Below the pieces are notes generated by a model. The model was not told where the DNA came from and searched no databases. It was given only the letters and a program-made list of their open reading frames with translations. A program made the translations under genes and the position numbers. Shown piece after piece: positions 1-7,979 of a DNA stretch of 14,857 nucleotides (position 1 is the stretch's first letter; each line of letters starts with the position of its first letter). Source of the stretch: an uncultured Fibrobacter sp. (GTDB lineage: Bacteria; Fibrobacterota; Fibrobacteria; Fibrobacterales; Fibrobacteraceae); contig NZ_CALEFV010000087.1 in assembly GCF_937877005.1 (NCBI RefSeq), positions 1 to 14,857 of the forward strand, in the 5' to 3' direction.

Positions 1-8
1 GAATAAAA

Positions 9-36
9 AGAAAGGCAAAAGCCTGAAGCTTTTGCC
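9..36 (-). terminator. Strong hairpin with T-tract on the minus strand
   Basis: A perfect 9-bp stem (GGCAAAAGC at 14-22, GCTTTTGCC at 28-36) has a 5-nt loop. Read on the minus strand the stem is followed by a T-rich tract (positions 13 down to 1), the form of an intrinsic terminator. Read on the plus strand it is followed by A-rich sequence, so it is a poor terminator for a plus-strand gene to the left. No sure minus-strand gene lies immediately to its right, so the transcript it would end is unidentified. Confidence 0.4.
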
Positions 37-259
37 AAACGAATAAAAACAAGAATAAAAATCAGATGACCAGGAAGGGTCGCTTGGTTCCGTTGCGAGA
101 TTGCTGCAACGGCTGCGCTCATGTGTGCCTCGATGGTTTCCGATATCTTCATCGGGGCCATAATCTAGCAATTCGGCTTTCCGTTGGTAAGATGCAAAAA
201 ATGAAAAATTTTGCGCATTTTGGCTTGAAAACGGCAAATCTTTTACATTTTCTTTCCAA

Positions 260-291
260 TTGACATATATGTTTTACATAAAATGTAAAAC
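260..291 (+). promoter_or_regulatory. Putative promoter and inverted-repeat operator of the NicO gene
   Basis: A perfect -35 hexamer TTGACA (260-265) is followed at once by a perfect inverted repeat, GTTTTACAT (271-279), 3-nt spacer, ATGTAAAAC (283-291). With 17-nt spacing the -10 would be ATGTAA (283-288), a weak match lying inside the right arm. A third half-site TTTTACAT lies at 241-248, 31 bp upstream of the left arm. A repressor bound here would cover the core promoter of the transporter starting at 333. Metal-responsive control is inferred from the downstream gene; the regulator is unknown. Confidence 0.45.
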
Positions 292-332
292 ACTGCGTTG
301 TGCACTTTTTGTTATATTACAATGGGAATTAT

Positions 333-1385
333 ATGAACAGGTTTCTTATAATATTGTTGGTTTTTATGCTTGCGGTGGCGGCTTCGGCGGCTGTCAAGAA
401 GAAACGTTTTGACATGGGCGGGGGCGATGCGCCGGTTGCGGCGGAAGCGACGGTCGAATCGGTTGCGCCTGCTGAAGGTGCGGCTGCTCTGCTCGTTGTT
501 GCGAAGCCCGTGATGGAAACAGTAAAGCCGGTGGAACATTCGCGGTCTCTGTATACGGTGATTGCGGAGGAACAGAAGGTGCTTCGCGAAAAGTTGACGG
601 CGGCGATTTCGGCGATGAAGAGCGGTGATTGGGATGCCATCTGGAAGTTTCTCGCGATTTGCCTTGTGTACGGTATGTTGCATGCGCTTGGCCCCGGACA
701 TGGAAAGTCGATTGTGGTCGGCTACTTTATAGCGCGTCGGGGGCGCTGGCGGCAGGGTGTGGCGCTTGGCGCTGGTATTACCGTGACGCATACGATGAGT
801 GCGGTTGTCTTGTTGCTGATTCTGTATGCGATTTTCAAGACGACGGTGTTTACTGCGTTTGAAACGGGCCGCATCGGCATTGAACGGGCGAGTTATGCGC
901 TCATTATGCTCACGGGTGTGTTGCTTGTGGTGCTTGCGATTCGCGATGTGATTAAGTCGCGCAAGGGCTGTGGATGTGCCGCTGGGATTGATGCCGCGGA
1001 AGGGGCTGCGCAAGATGGTGCGTGCGCGGAGTCTGGCTTGGGAAGTGCGCTCCCGCCGGTTGCCCGCTGGCGTGAAATTATCGGAGTTGCCGCCGTTACG
1101 GGAATTGTGCCCTGCCCGGCTGTGGCGTTGATTGTTCTCTTCTGCCTGCTGAATTCGATGGTGGCGCTTTCGCTCTTGGGAGCGCTTGTCATTTGCGTCG
1201 GCATGACGATTACGAATGTGGCCTTCGGTATTGCGGCCGTGGCATTCCGTAAGGGAATTGACAAGGGAAGTGCCCATACCCGTATTGCGACAAAAATATA
1301 CACCGTCGCGACTCTCGCAGGCGGTGTCATTATCTTTATTTCGGGACTGTTGCTGTTTACGAACCAGTTCGCGGGCCGCGTATAA
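333..1385 (+). CDS. NicO/RcnA-family nickel/cobalt transporter
   Basis: A 350-residue polytopic inner-membrane protein, probably moving Ni2+ or Co2+; efflux, as in RcnA, is more likely than uptake but this is inferred. The family signature HALGPGHGK is at residues 117-125, with a second conserved His in THT (152-154) and the paired motif GIVPCPAV (257-264). The N-terminus (1-20) is a signal peptide or signal anchor, followed by a periplasmic Ala/Val/Glu-rich stretch and a helical segment (about 75-97) before the first family helix. The central loop, His-rich in RcnA, here carries Cys 213, 215 and 231. I chose ATG 333 over the in-frame GTG at 300 because it gives a proper signal sequence and has GGGAA about 5 nt upstream. 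The gene stands alone and converges on exbD with 11 bp between the stops. Confidence 0.85.
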   Translation: MNRFLIILLVFMLAVAASAAVKKKRFDMGGGDAPVAAEATVESVAPAEGAAALLVVAKPVMETVKPVEHSRSLYTVIAEEQKVLREKLTAAISAMKSGDWDAIWKFLAICLVYGMLHALGPGHGKSIVVGYFIARRGRWRQGVALGAGITVTHTMSAVVLLLILYAIFKTTVFTAFETGRIGIERASYALIMLTGVLLVVLAIRDVIKSRKGCGCAAGIDAAEGAAQDGACAESGLGSALPPVARWREIIGVAAVTGIVPCPAVALIVLFCLLNSMVALSLLGALVICVGMTITNVAFGIAAVAFRKGIDKGSAHTRIATKIYTVATLAGGVIIFISGLLLFTNQFAGRV

Positions 1386-1396
1386 TAAGCGCAGCC

Positions 1397-1792
1397 TTAT
1401 TCCGCGCTTTCCATCTCGTTGATTAGCTGGATATTGTACAGCTTTTGCACCTGTAAAATGTCCAAGATGACGGCGATGCGCTCGTAAGTGGTTCCCTTGT
1501 CGATCTTGATGGCGACAGGGGATTTCTTGTTCTGCACCGTTGCTGCCTTTTCGCGGAGTTCGTCGGGCGTGCCGCGCTGGCCGTTAAAGGCGAGTTCCGT
1601 TTCGGAAAGTTCAATGTACAGGCCCTCGGGCGTGTCGCGCTTGGTTTCGGTCTGTGTTTCGGGCAGAATCAGCTTGAGCACCGATTCGTCTTGCTTGAAA
1701 ACCGATGTCACCAGGAAAAACACCAGCAGCAAAAAGACGCAGTCGATGAGCGGCGTCATGTCGGGGCGGATTCGGCGGGTGCGCTTGGCCAT
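1397..1792 (-). CDS. exbD: ExbD/TolR-family biopolymer transport protein
   Basis: A 131-residue inner-membrane protein, the proton-channel partner of ExbB that energises TonB. It has a short basic N-terminus, one transmembrane helix (about 14-30) with the essential membrane Asp at residue 17 in PLIDCVF, and a periplasmic domain (about 40-131). The length is typical of the family. Its ATG abuts the exbB stop with no gap, and GAGG about 8 nt upstream lies inside the end of exbB, so the two are translationally coupled. It is the last gene of the six-gene operon that starts at 7567. TolR is the alternative name for such proteins, but the TonB two genes upstream, and no TolA/TolB/Pal, favour ExbD. 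Confidence 0.9.
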   Translation of the reverse strand: MAKRTRRIRPDMTPLIDCVFLLLVFFLVTSVFKQDESVLKLILPETQTETKRDTPEGLYIELSETELAFNGQRGTPDELREKAATVQNKKSPVAIKIDKGTTYERIAVILDILQVQKLYNIQLINEMESAE

Positions 1793-2359
1793 TTATGCAT
1801 CCTCGTTTTGGGAACGAAGGTGATCTTTCTCCTTGAGAATGCGGCCCAGCTGCAAAAGCACATCGTTTTCTACGTTGTCCTGTTCCGATTCCATGCTTGC
1901 GTTCAAGTAGTTGAACGCGATAACGTGCGGAATGGCGACCACGAGGCCAATCACCGTCGTAATGAGGGCGAGCTTGATGCCTGTAGCGAATGCACCCGCA
2001 TCAGAAAGGCCCGAAACGGCGATGACGCTGAAGGCGTTGAAGATGCCGAACACGGTGCCCAAAAGGCCGAGCAGCGGAGAAATGCTTGCGATGTTTTCAA
2101 TCGTGGTCATGCCCTTCTGTAACGGCGAGAAAGCGAGCGCGATTTCGGTGCGGATGCTTTCCATGATGATGTGGTGGTCGGTGTTGTGGCTCACCACGCG
2201 ATGCAGAATTTTGGAGGGGAGGCGCTTGCGGATGCTCCTGTTGAAGAGAATCAGCGAGATGATTTTCCATACGATGATGGAATAACCGACGAAATTCATC
2301 GCTACGAGTACGTAGGCGATAACGCCGCCCTGTTGAATAAAGTCTAAGATGTAGTTCAT
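1793..2359 (-). CDS. exbB: ExbB/TolQ/MotA-family proton channel protein
   Basis: A 188-residue inner-membrane protein that forms the proton-conducting stator with ExbD and drives TonB. A first membrane helix is at about 12-38. The conserved MotA/TolQ/ExbB core follows: helix 2 in ASISPLLGLLGTVFGIFNAF (91-110) and helix 3 in the 131-152 stretch containing TTVIGLVVAIPH. It is shorter than E. coli ExbB, as is common in diderm phyla outside the Proteobacteria. ATG 2359 is preceded by AGAGGAT at 5-6 nt, a good ribosome binding site. It is separated from tonB by a 106-bp gap filled mostly by a palindromic repeat, the only large gap in the operon. Confidence 0.9.
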   Translation of the reverse strand: MNYILDFIQQGGVIAYVLVAMNFVGYSIIVWKIISLILFNRSIRKRLPSKILHRVVSHNTDHHIIMESIRTEIALAFSPLQKGMTTIENIASISPLLGLLGTVFGIFNAFSVIAVSGLSDAGAFATGIKLALITTVIGLVVAIPHVIAFNYLNASMESEQDNVENDVLLQLGRILKEKDHLRSQNEDA

Positions 2360-2387
2360 GTTTATCCTCTTTAAAAGTTTCTTTATT

Positions 2388-2458
2388 CGTCATCGCGAGG
2401 TCATGCAATGACCGTGGCGATCCATTGGATTGCTTCCCCTTACAGGGTCGCAATGACG
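2388..2458. repeat. 71-bp cloverleaf palindromic repeat (REP/MITE-like)
   Basis: Terminal inverted repeats CGTCATCGCGA (2388-2398) and TCGCAATGACG (2448-2458) pair at 10 of 11 positions; the mismatch becomes a G-U pair in the minus-strand (operon-sense) RNA. Between them sit three consecutive hairpins: GGTCAT/ATGACC (2399-2413), GCGATCC/GGATTGC with one wobble (2417-2433) and CCCT/AGGG (2437-2447). The whole folds as a cloverleaf. Palindromes beginning GTCATTGCGAGG occur as dispersed intergenic repeats in several unrelated bacteria as far as I recall, so this is probably a mobile or formerly mobile non-coding element. It begins 7 bp after the tonB stop and could act as an mRNA processing or stability site. 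Confidence 0.75.
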
Positions 2459-2465
2459 TAAGTAG

Positions 2466-3176
2466 TTAGTGCAGATTATATTTTATAGGAATCTCCATTT
2501 TCCAGATGTCCTTGCCGAGCACAGCTGGAATTGGGTCGAACTTTGGCACGGCTTGCACGGCGGCAAGCGCGCTTTCGTTCAGTGAAGAATACGGACAGGG
2601 CTTTGCCACAACCGCACCGCTGATGCTTCCGTCTTTTGCAACCGTAAACTGCACGCGTACGGTGCCTTCTTGCTTTAGGCGGCGGGCTGTTGCCGGGTAG
2701 TCCTTCTGTTTTTCGAAAGCCTTGCTCAGCCCCATCAGATAAGCGCGAGTCACCTTCATCAGCGAATCCTTCGAAGGTTTCGGCGGTGGAGGTGGCGGCG
2801 GGGGCGGTGCCACAGGTTCAGGAGGCGCTTCGACAACGGGTTCGGCATCCGTAACCACAATCGGTTCCGGCTCTGGTTCGGGTTCAGGTTCCGGCACCGT
2901 ATCTTGCACGATGTTCGGGATAATTTTCGCGCGGACCACCTTCTTCACGATTTTCTTGACTTCGGGTGGGGGCGGAGGTGGCTGCAAGAGCAAACGCTCC
3001 ACATGAATCACCTCGGCATCTTCGCGGGTGGTAACCACCTGCGTCCGCTTTAAGAATCCCCAGGCGTAAAAGCCCGCATGCAGCAAGACGGCAACAACAA
3101 TGCCGACGCAAAACACGCGCCGCATCGTGAATGCAGAATAGGGATTGCGGGTTTCGGTTTCTATTTCAAAATTCAT
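2466..3176 (-). CDS. tonB: TonB-family energy transducer
   Basis: A 236-residue protein that carries proton-motive force from ExbB/ExbD to an outer-membrane partner. It has one N-terminal transmembrane anchor (about 21-42), a periplasm-spanning Pro-rich linker (66-133) with a Glu-Pro run (about 95-105) and two poly-Pro stretches, and a C-terminal TonB domain (about 145-236) with the typical YPATARR (160-166) and GTVRVQFTV (171-179). ATG 3176 lies 9 bp after the barrel gene stop, and no clear Shine-Dalgarno precedes it, which suggests coupled translation. No TonB-dependent receptor with a plug domain is encoded in the window, so the partner is either the neighbouring barrel or a receptor elsewhere. 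Confidence 0.92.
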   Translation of the reverse strand: MNFEIETETRNPYSAFTMRRVFCVGIVVAVLLHAGFYAWGFLKRTQVVTTREDAEVIHVERLLLQPPPPPPEVKKIVKKVVRAKIIPNIVQDTVPEPEPEPEPEPIVVTDAEPVVEAPPEPVAPPPPPPPPPKPSKDSLMKVTRAYLMGLSKAFEKQKDYPATARRLKQEGTVRVQFTVAKDGSISGAVVAKPCPYSSLNESALAAVQAVPKFDPIPAVLGKDIWKMEIPIKYNLH

Positions 3177-3185
3177 CAGGTCTTA

Positions 3186-4397
3186 TTAGAAGTAATACTT
3201 CGCTTTCGCCCAGATTTCGCGATTTTTGTCGTAGCCTGCGAGTTGTCCGCGCTTGCCGCCGAAGTGGTCGTAGCCGAGCGAAATCATTACCTGGTCGGTG
3301 ACGGAGTAATCGCCCGAGGCGCGGACATAGTAGCCGAGGTTGTCTATATCGAACATTCCGTAGAGCGAAAGTTTGAGCGTATTGTTCAGCAGTTCCTTTG
3401 AAATGCGGAAGGTCATTTCAGAAGAATTCTTTTCGGCGGCCAAGTTGTGCGAATAGTCGGCGATATACTTGTGCAGATACTGAACCATGAAAGTCCAGTT
3501 GTCGCCGGCATACCAGTCGATTCCACCGAGGGCATTGAAGGTGTTCTTGCGGGCGTAATCGAGGTTGCTTGCGTAACCGAGTGCTTCACCGAAGTATTCT
3601 GCGATTTCGGCACGCAGTACGAATTCGCCGATAGGCATCGAGAGGTCGCCACCGATCATGGTCATGGTTTCGTGAATGCCATGAATGACAATGGAATCCT
3701 TGACGGGATCGTAGCCTGCGACCGTAACGGGCGACTGGTTATGCGTATGGAGCGCCGAAATGGAGAAATCCAGATTCGAGAGGAAGAACGAAACTCGCGT
3801 TCCGAAGTCGCCGTTCTTGAATTTGGCATCGGGACCTTCCGGGAAATCGATGCTCGCTTTTTCGGGCAAGTCCGGACGCCAGGGGTTTTCATCTTGCATG
3901 GGCATTTGGAAGTATCGCGGCACGGGCACGTAAACGACTTCGGCATTCACGCGCTCGCCGGGGTACTTGATGCGGAATCCGTCAACAGCCATGCGCATGT
4001 CGTCGTAATCGCTGGACATGAATTCGGTGTAATCTACAGGCGAAATCAGGTCGGTAACGCGAAGCCCGTCGGCAACGCCCCATACCACAATCTGGCGGCC
4101 TGCCTTGATTTCCACGAAGTCATTCTGGTAGTTAAAATACGCTTCTTGCAACTGCACGCCGGTGCGGTCTTCGAGAATGCTATTGTGCACGCCATTCAGG
4201 CTTGCAAACAGGTAAGCGTTCTCGTAATCCACGCGAAGTTCCGCACGCAGGCGCGTCCGCGACGTGGTAAAATCGTGCGGATGTTCCGTCTGTACGGCGT
4301 GATACGTGTCCACGAACCCGTTGAATTGAAGCGGGCTTTCTTGGGCGAAGGCTGCGACAGCGGCCGCCCCAACCACTAACCACCAACCACTAGCCAC
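3186..4397 (-). CDS. Outer-membrane beta-barrel protein, DUF1302-like
   Basis: A 403-residue predicted outer-membrane barrel with alternating amphipathic strands and a C-terminal Phe (YYF), the usual barrel end signal. A hydrophobic signal sequence ends at about 18-19 (AFA before QES). The stretch GRQIVVWGVADGLRVTD (100-116) followed by a Pro-Asp pair resembles DUF1302 proteins, which are often found beside RND transporters; the assignment is from memory. I see no plug domain or TonB box. The start is GTG 4397, 2 bp after the preceding stop, with GAGGA 8 nt upstream. The first nine codons come from a 7-bp tandem repeat, and the signal peptide n-region has no Lys or Arg, which is odd. It is probably the outer-membrane component of the RND-LolA-TonB operon. 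Confidence 0.75.
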   Translation of the reverse strand: MASGWWLVVGAAAVAAFAQESPLQFNGFVDTYHAVQTEHPHDFTTSRTRLRAELRVDYENAYLFASLNGVHNSILEDRTGVQLQEAYFNYQNDFVEIKAGRQIVVWGVADGLRVTDLISPVDYTEFMSSDYDDMRMAVDGFRIKYPGERVNAEVVYVPVPRYFQMPMQDENPWRPDLPEKASIDFPEGPDAKFKNGDFGTRVSFFLSNLDFSISALHTHNQSPVTVAGYDPVKDSIVIHGIHETMTMIGGDLSMPIGEFVLRAEIAEYFGEALGYASNLDYARKNTFNALGGIDWYAGDNWTFMVQYLHKYIADYSHNLAAEKNSSEMTFRISKELLNNTLKLSLYGMFDIDNLGYYVRASGDYSVTDQVMISLGYDHFGGKRGQLAGYDKNREIWAKAKYYF

Positions 4398-4398
4398 T
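4371..4398. repeat. 7-bp tandem repeat over the barrel gene start
   Basis: Four tandem heptamers: AACCACT (4371-4377), AACCACC (4378-4384), AACCACT (4385-4391) and AGCCACT (4392-4398). On the coding strand each contains GTG, and the first GTG is the predicted start codon of the barrel gene. The unit is not a multiple of three, so gain or loss of one copy would shift the frame of the gene. Confidence 0.8.
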
Positions 4399-4399
4399 A

Positions 4400-5182
4400 T
4401 TACAGTCCTCGTTCCAGGCGCGGGACGGTGAATGTCTTTGCGTCAAGCGGGATGTTGAACTTGATGTCGCCGAATTCAAGGAGTGTCTTGTGGTTGGTCT
4501 GCACGTTTTCCATGCTCATCTTGGCGATAGACCAGAATCCGTCCACCTGAACCACGTTTTCAACTTTCAGCGCACGGTGCAGTTTTCCGAGCTTGTCGTA
4601 GTATTCCACCTTGGCGGCAATCAGGCAGTCCTTGCGAATCCAGGAGATTTTCTTCGAGAAGATTTCGTCGCCCTTTTTCGGCACGGATTCAACTACCCAG
4701 CAATCGATTCCGTTTACCTTTTCTTCGCGGAGGAGCTTGTGGGTGTCTTCGTCGATGTTGCGCTGGCCCACGTCGTCGTAAGTGAAGTCGGAGCCCATGA
4801 AGTAATCCGTCTTGGAACTCTTTCCGCTAATGCGGCGCGTCTTTTTCATGGCGGGCAGGTAAAGCCACTTGTCGTCATCCTTGTTGATGTCGTCGTAATC
4901 GACGGTCAGGAATCCCGTGCCCTTTACGTCGTTGGGGTAGCGGAAGAACATAATTTGCTTGGTGTCCTTGCCCACGTCCATTGCAAACGAGGTAATCTTG
5001 CGTTCGCGCTTGGCTCCGCTCTTGTTGATGAGTGTCATCGAGAGCTCGGAACTGCGTGTGTCGCCATCGGGGCGGTCGTGCACTTTTTGCACGATGTCGC
5101 GGCCGGTTAAAGTTTCTGCGCTTACCATGGCGCTCAAGGCGACAATAATTGTCGTGGCTGTTTTTGCGAATTTCATATTCAT
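4400..5182 (-). CDS. LolA-like periplasmic outer membrane lipoprotein-sorting protein
   Basis: A 260-residue exported protein of the outer-membrane lipoprotein-sorting (LolA-like, COG2834) group. Members have a LolA/LolB-type half-barrel fold that holds an acyl chain, and they are typically encoded next to MMPL-type RND transporters. A signal peptide occupies 1-22 (cut near VSA before ET). Family landmarks are RYPNDVKGTGFL (81-92), KWLYLPAMKKTRRI (105-118) and GSDFTYDD (130-137). ATG 5182 has AGGAG 6 nt upstream, overlapping the TAG stop of the RND gene. The likely role is to carry a hydrophobic cargo between the RND transporter and the outer-membrane barrel; the cargo is unknown. It is not the housekeeping LolA by sequence pattern. 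Confidence 0.82.
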   Translation of the reverse strand: MNMKFAKTATTIIVALSAMVSAETLTGRDIVQKVHDRPDGDTRSSELSMTLINKSGAKRERKITSFAMDVGKDTKQIMFFRYPNDVKGTGFLTVDYDDINKDDDKWLYLPAMKKTRRISGKSSKTDYFMGSDFTYDDVGQRNIDEDTHKLLREEKVNGIDCWVVESVPKKGDEIFSKKISWIRKDCLIAAKVEYYDKLGKLHRALKVENVVQVDGFWSIAKMSMENVQTNHKTLLEFGDIKFNIPLDAKTFTVPRLERGL

Positions 5183-5191
5183 ATTTTTCTC

Positions 5192-7567
5192 CTATTTTCC
5201 AAAAATCTTGAATTTCTTGATTAAAAGCGGTGTCACGAACAGGTCGGCGAGCAATGCCGAGACAAGGCCCACGAACACCACGAAGCCGAAGTTGAACATC
5301 TGCGTTGCGGCCGAGGTGGTAAAGCCCGCAAAGGTCGCCACCATGATAATCGTTGTCATCACGAGTGCCGGGCCCGCCGTGCGGAATACGTTGAGAATGG
5401 ACTCGCGGTAATCGTGGGTGCGGTCAAATTCCACATGCCCATGGTTGATAAAGTGAATCGTGTCGTCAACGGAAAGGCCGATAATCATCGGGATGAGCGT
5501 CGCTGTCATCATGTCAAGCGGAATGTCCGTGAGTCCGAGGTAACCGCCCACGAAAATACCCGGCGCAATGTTCGGAATCATGCCGATAAGGCCCGTGCGA
5601 ATGCTGCCGAAGACAATCATCAAAAGGACTGCCACGATGACCACGGAAATCAGGAACGAAGTCATCTGGCCCACTTCCAGGTACTGCTGCATGGCGGTGA
5701 ATTGCGGCAAGTTTCCTACGGCAGTCACCTTCGCGTCCGGGAAAAGCTTGCTTGCGTATGCCTGCAAGTCTTCCAGTTCCTTCTGGAGCTCATTAGAGTT
5801 GTAGCTTGAAATTTCGACCATCAAACGGAGTTTCTTGTAATCGTAATCCATCCAGTAAGTTGCTTCGCTTCCGCCCGCGTTTTCGTAGAGCAAAAGCAAC
5901 TGAGCGACTTCTTCTTCCGTTTCGGGAATGGCGTATTTGTCCTGACGGTTCTCGTTCAGCGTGCGGTTCAAATCCTTGACGATGTCAAGAATCGAGGTGG
6001 AACGCTTGGTGAGCGGGTACTTGCCTGCGTAATCCTGCAACTGTTCGAGTTTTTTCAGGTTCTCGACTTCCTTGGCCTTGTCGTTTGTACCAAAGTCAAT
6101 CACCAAGTCGTAAGAGTAGAAGCTTCCGATTTCGGATTCTGCCACGTAGAGCATCTTGTTCACGTATTCGACCTTGCGGCCCATGGTGCGTTCCACGTCA
6201 AAGGCGGGTTCTATCTTGGTGAGCCCGAAAACAGAAATTGCAGTCACGACGGCGAATACGATGGCGATGGGCTTTCCATGCCCGAGAACGAACTTGCCGA
6301 TAGAATCGAGAATGACTCCCATGCGCGTGTCGCCGCGTTCAAGTACCTTGGCGTTCGGCTTCTTGTCTTTACCGAAGCTCAAGAGAATCGGCGAAATGGT
6401 CAACGCTACAAGCAAAATGAATCCGACCGCAATCGACGAAAGAATGCCCACGGAGCGAATCGGCTTGAGCATCACCGAAAGGAAACTGAGCAACGCGACA
6501 ATCGTGGTAAGGCCCGAGAACAGCACCGACCAGCCTGTTTCACGCATGGCGTAAAGCACCGATTCCTTGCGCTTGCCCGTAAGCATCATGTTCTTGCGGA
6601 AGAAAGAATTGATGTGAATGTTGTATGCAATCGAAACGGCGAAGGCCAAAATCACGGGCACCATGATGTTGGTCGCATCCATGTAAAGTCCGAGATAACC
6701 CACCAGGCCAAATGTCATGATGACGCCCGCAAAAGTCGTAATCAGCGGAGAGACAATTCCGCGGAGCGAACGCGTCACGAGGAACATCACGATGATGGCG
6801 CAGAGAATCGTCATGATGAAAATGCGGCCCATTTCTTCGCCGATGTATTTCAACTTCTGGAAACTCAGGTAGGGCATGCCTGTGGCGCGCGGGTGCAGCG
6901 GCGCATACTTTTCCTTCGCGATGATTTCTGTTGTTTCGCGGCCCGTTTGCATGTCGGGCGCTTCTGCCTTCACGCCCTTCGCTTCGCCTTCGGCCTTCCA
7001 CACGGAATCTTCGGGGAAGGGGCGCAGCTTGATGTTGATGAAGGCCTGCTTGCGGTCACTCGAAATCAGCTTCTTCGCCAGTTCCGGCTTGTCGGCCAGG
7101 CGCTTTTCGATTTCGGCAAGTCCCGCTTCGTCTGTCGGGATTTCTTCAGGCACAATCTGCGTAATTTCCATACCCTCTTCGGTGCCGAGCATGTATTCCA
7201 AATCGACAATTGAAGTCGCCTTGCCGTCGGAGTACGAGAGGTTGTCGCGCAGTTCGTTCGAAAGCTCGCGCAAAAGCTTCAGGTTGTCCGGCGTCAAGAT
7301 GGAATGGTCGCTCTCGACCAGCACGCCCACGAAATAGTCGTTACCGAAAGTTTCCTTGAACTTGTCCGTTTCGACAAGCATCGGGTCGCCCTCGATAAAG
7401 TAGCTGTCCCACGACGCCTCGACGTAGATTTTTTTCATGCCCACGATCGAAACCGCAAGCAAAACGACAAACGCCACCAGCAAAATGGCGCGGTGATTGA
7501 GCAAGAATTCGCCAAAACGGCCGAACCGCTCGTTGATTCTTTCAATGTTAATCTTTGGAAGGCTCAT
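5192..7567 (-). CDS. RND superfamily transporter, MMPL/COG1033 type (copy 1)
   Basis: A 791-residue inner-membrane protein with two similar halves. Each half has one helix (about 27-44; 432-450), a large periplasmic domain (about 45-245; 451-630) and a cluster of five helices (about 248-398; 634-785), giving 12 helices. This is the predicted exporter (COG1033/HpnN-like) class, not the metal or drug tripartite class. The C-terminal half carries the Asp pair in GLSVDDTIHF (697-706), expected for proton coupling; the matching place in the N-terminal half is SIAYNIH (312-318), without Asp. ATG 7567 has AGAGGAT 5 nt upstream. It heads the six-gene operon, and the LolA-like gene follows after 9 bp. 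Family members move lipids, hopanoids or sterols; the substrate here is unknown. Confidence 0.88.
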   Translation of the reverse strand: MSLPKINIERINERFGRFGEFLLNHRAILLVAFVVLLAVSIVGMKKIYVEASWDSYFIEGDPMLVETDKFKETFGNDYFVGVLVESDHSILTPDNLKLLRELSNELRDNLSYSDGKATSIVDLEYMLGTEEGMEITQIVPEEIPTDEAGLAEIEKRLADKPELAKKLISSDRKQAFINIKLRPFPEDSVWKAEGEAKGVKAEAPDMQTGRETTEIIAKEKYAPLHPRATGMPYLSFQKLKYIGEEMGRIFIMTILCAIIVMFLVTRSLRGIVSPLITTFAGVIMTFGLVGYLGLYMDATNIMVPVILAFAVSIAYNIHINSFFRKNMMLTGKRKESVLYAMRETGWSVLFSGLTTIVALLSFLSVMLKPIRSVGILSSIAVGFILLVALTISPILLSFGKDKKPNAKVLERGDTRMGVILDSIGKFVLGHGKPIAIVFAVVTAISVFGLTKIEPAFDVERTMGRKVEYVNKMLYVAESEIGSFYSYDLVIDFGTNDKAKEVENLKKLEQLQDYAGKYPLTKRSTSILDIVKDLNRTLNENRQDKYAIPETEEEVAQLLLLYENAGGSEATYWMDYDYKKLRLMVEISSYNSNELQKELEDLQAYASKLFPDAKVTAVGNLPQFTAMQQYLEVGQMTSFLISVVIVAVLLMIVFGSIRTGLIGMIPNIAPGIFVGGYLGLTDIPLDMMTATLIPMIIGLSVDDTIHFINHGHVEFDRTHDYRESILNVFRTAGPALVMTTIIMVATFAGFTTSAATQMFNFGFVVFVGLVSALLADLFVTPLLIKKFKIFGK

Positions 7568-7725
7568 TGTATCCTCTTTTTTTGCGGAGCAAAAAGTAGA
7601 GAGATGAGCCTAAAAATTCTACTCCAAATGGTTTTGCTCAAAACCGAATGGGTTGCAAATCTTTCCGGGTTGTTGCAAGTCCATTTGGAGCGGTTTTTTG
7701 AGCGTTTTTCGGCTACTTTTGGCGC
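7568..7725. promoter_or_regulatory. Divergent regulatory region between the RND operon and feoAB
   Basis: This 158-bp region controls both directions. A 10-bp perfect inverted repeat, CTCCAAATGG (7622-7631) and CCATTTGGAG (7681-7690), faces each gene set. Next to the left arm is the palindrome GGTTTTG-CT-CAAAACC (7630-7645). Two direct repeats GTTGCAA (7652-7658, 7672-7678) lie exactly 20 bp apart between the arms. A hairpin TTTTTGC/GCAAAAA (7579-7595) lies just upstream of the RND ribosome binding site. I see no good sigma-70 promoter facing feoA and no clear Shine-Dalgarno for it. The arms may be operators for a shared regulator, possibly iron-responsive given feoAB; that is inference. Confidence 0.5.
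7616..7643 (-). promoter_or_regulatory. Promoter-like block of the six-gene RND operon
   Basis: On the minus strand the block reads TTTTGAGC, 4 nt, CCATTTGGAGTAGAA, then T. TAGAAT (7621-7616) is one base from the -10 consensus and lies about 50 nt before the ATG at 7567. TTGAGC (7641-7636) lies only 14 nt upstream of it, short for sigma-70, so another sigma factor or an activator is possible. Nearly the same block precedes the second RND gene (13237-13263) at the same distance from its ATG. Confidence 0.55.
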
Positions 7726-7977
7726 ATGAAAAACGCTGAATTTGTTGACCGTTTGAGTCTCGCCGAAATGGGTGAGAATCGTTGCGGGACAATCGCCAGG
7801 ATCGAAGGCGATTCCCGCTTTATTTCAAGAATTGTTTCTATCGGGCTTACGCCGGGTTCCGACTTTACCCTCCTCAAGAACGACAAGCGTTCGCCGGTGC
7901 TCGTTTTTTGCCGCGATACGGTTATCGCTGTCAATCACAAGGAAAGTTCACAGATTTTTGTCAAGGTGGAATCGTAA
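7726..7977 (+). CDS. feoA: FeoA-family ferrous iron transport accessory protein
   Basis: An 83-residue cytoplasmic protein with the SH3-like FeoA fold, thought to assist or regulate FeoB. The pattern GTIARIEGDSRFISRIVSIGLTPG, split here as GTIARIEGDS (21-30) and RIVSIGLTPG (35-44), matches the FeoA core, where Gly-Leu-x-Pro-Gly is the hallmark. The C-terminal strand VIAVNHKESSQIFV closes the domain. The start ATG 7726 has no clear ribosome binding site; a later in-frame ATG at 7768 would remove the first strand and is less likely. The stop is 2 bp before the feoB ATG, so the two genes form an operon. Confidence 0.88.
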   Translation: MKNAEFVDRLSLAEMGENRCGTIARIEGDSRFISRIVSIGLTPGSDFTLLKNDKRSPVLVFCRDTVIAVNHKESSQIFVKVES

Positions 7978-7979
7978 AG

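Larger units (their letters stand above)
1..332. other. Left-edge intergenic region, no convincing gene
   Basis: About 330 bases without a gene I can support. It holds three hairpins (14-36; 90-112 with arms CCGTTGC/GCAACGG; 140-155 with arms CCGAT/ATCGG) and an AT-rich right half with promoter-like sequence. A plus-strand frame at 66-263 has no ribosome binding site and a composition that does not look like protein. A minus-strand frame opens at ATG 161 (or 152) and runs off the left edge without a stop. Its first 34 codons look fairly protein-like (beginning MAPMKISETIEAH), but it then reads through the 14-36 hairpin and an AT-rich tract and lacks a Shine-Dalgarno. It could be the 5' end of a gene outside the window, a decayed remnant or a structured RNA; I cannot decide. 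Confidence 0.5.
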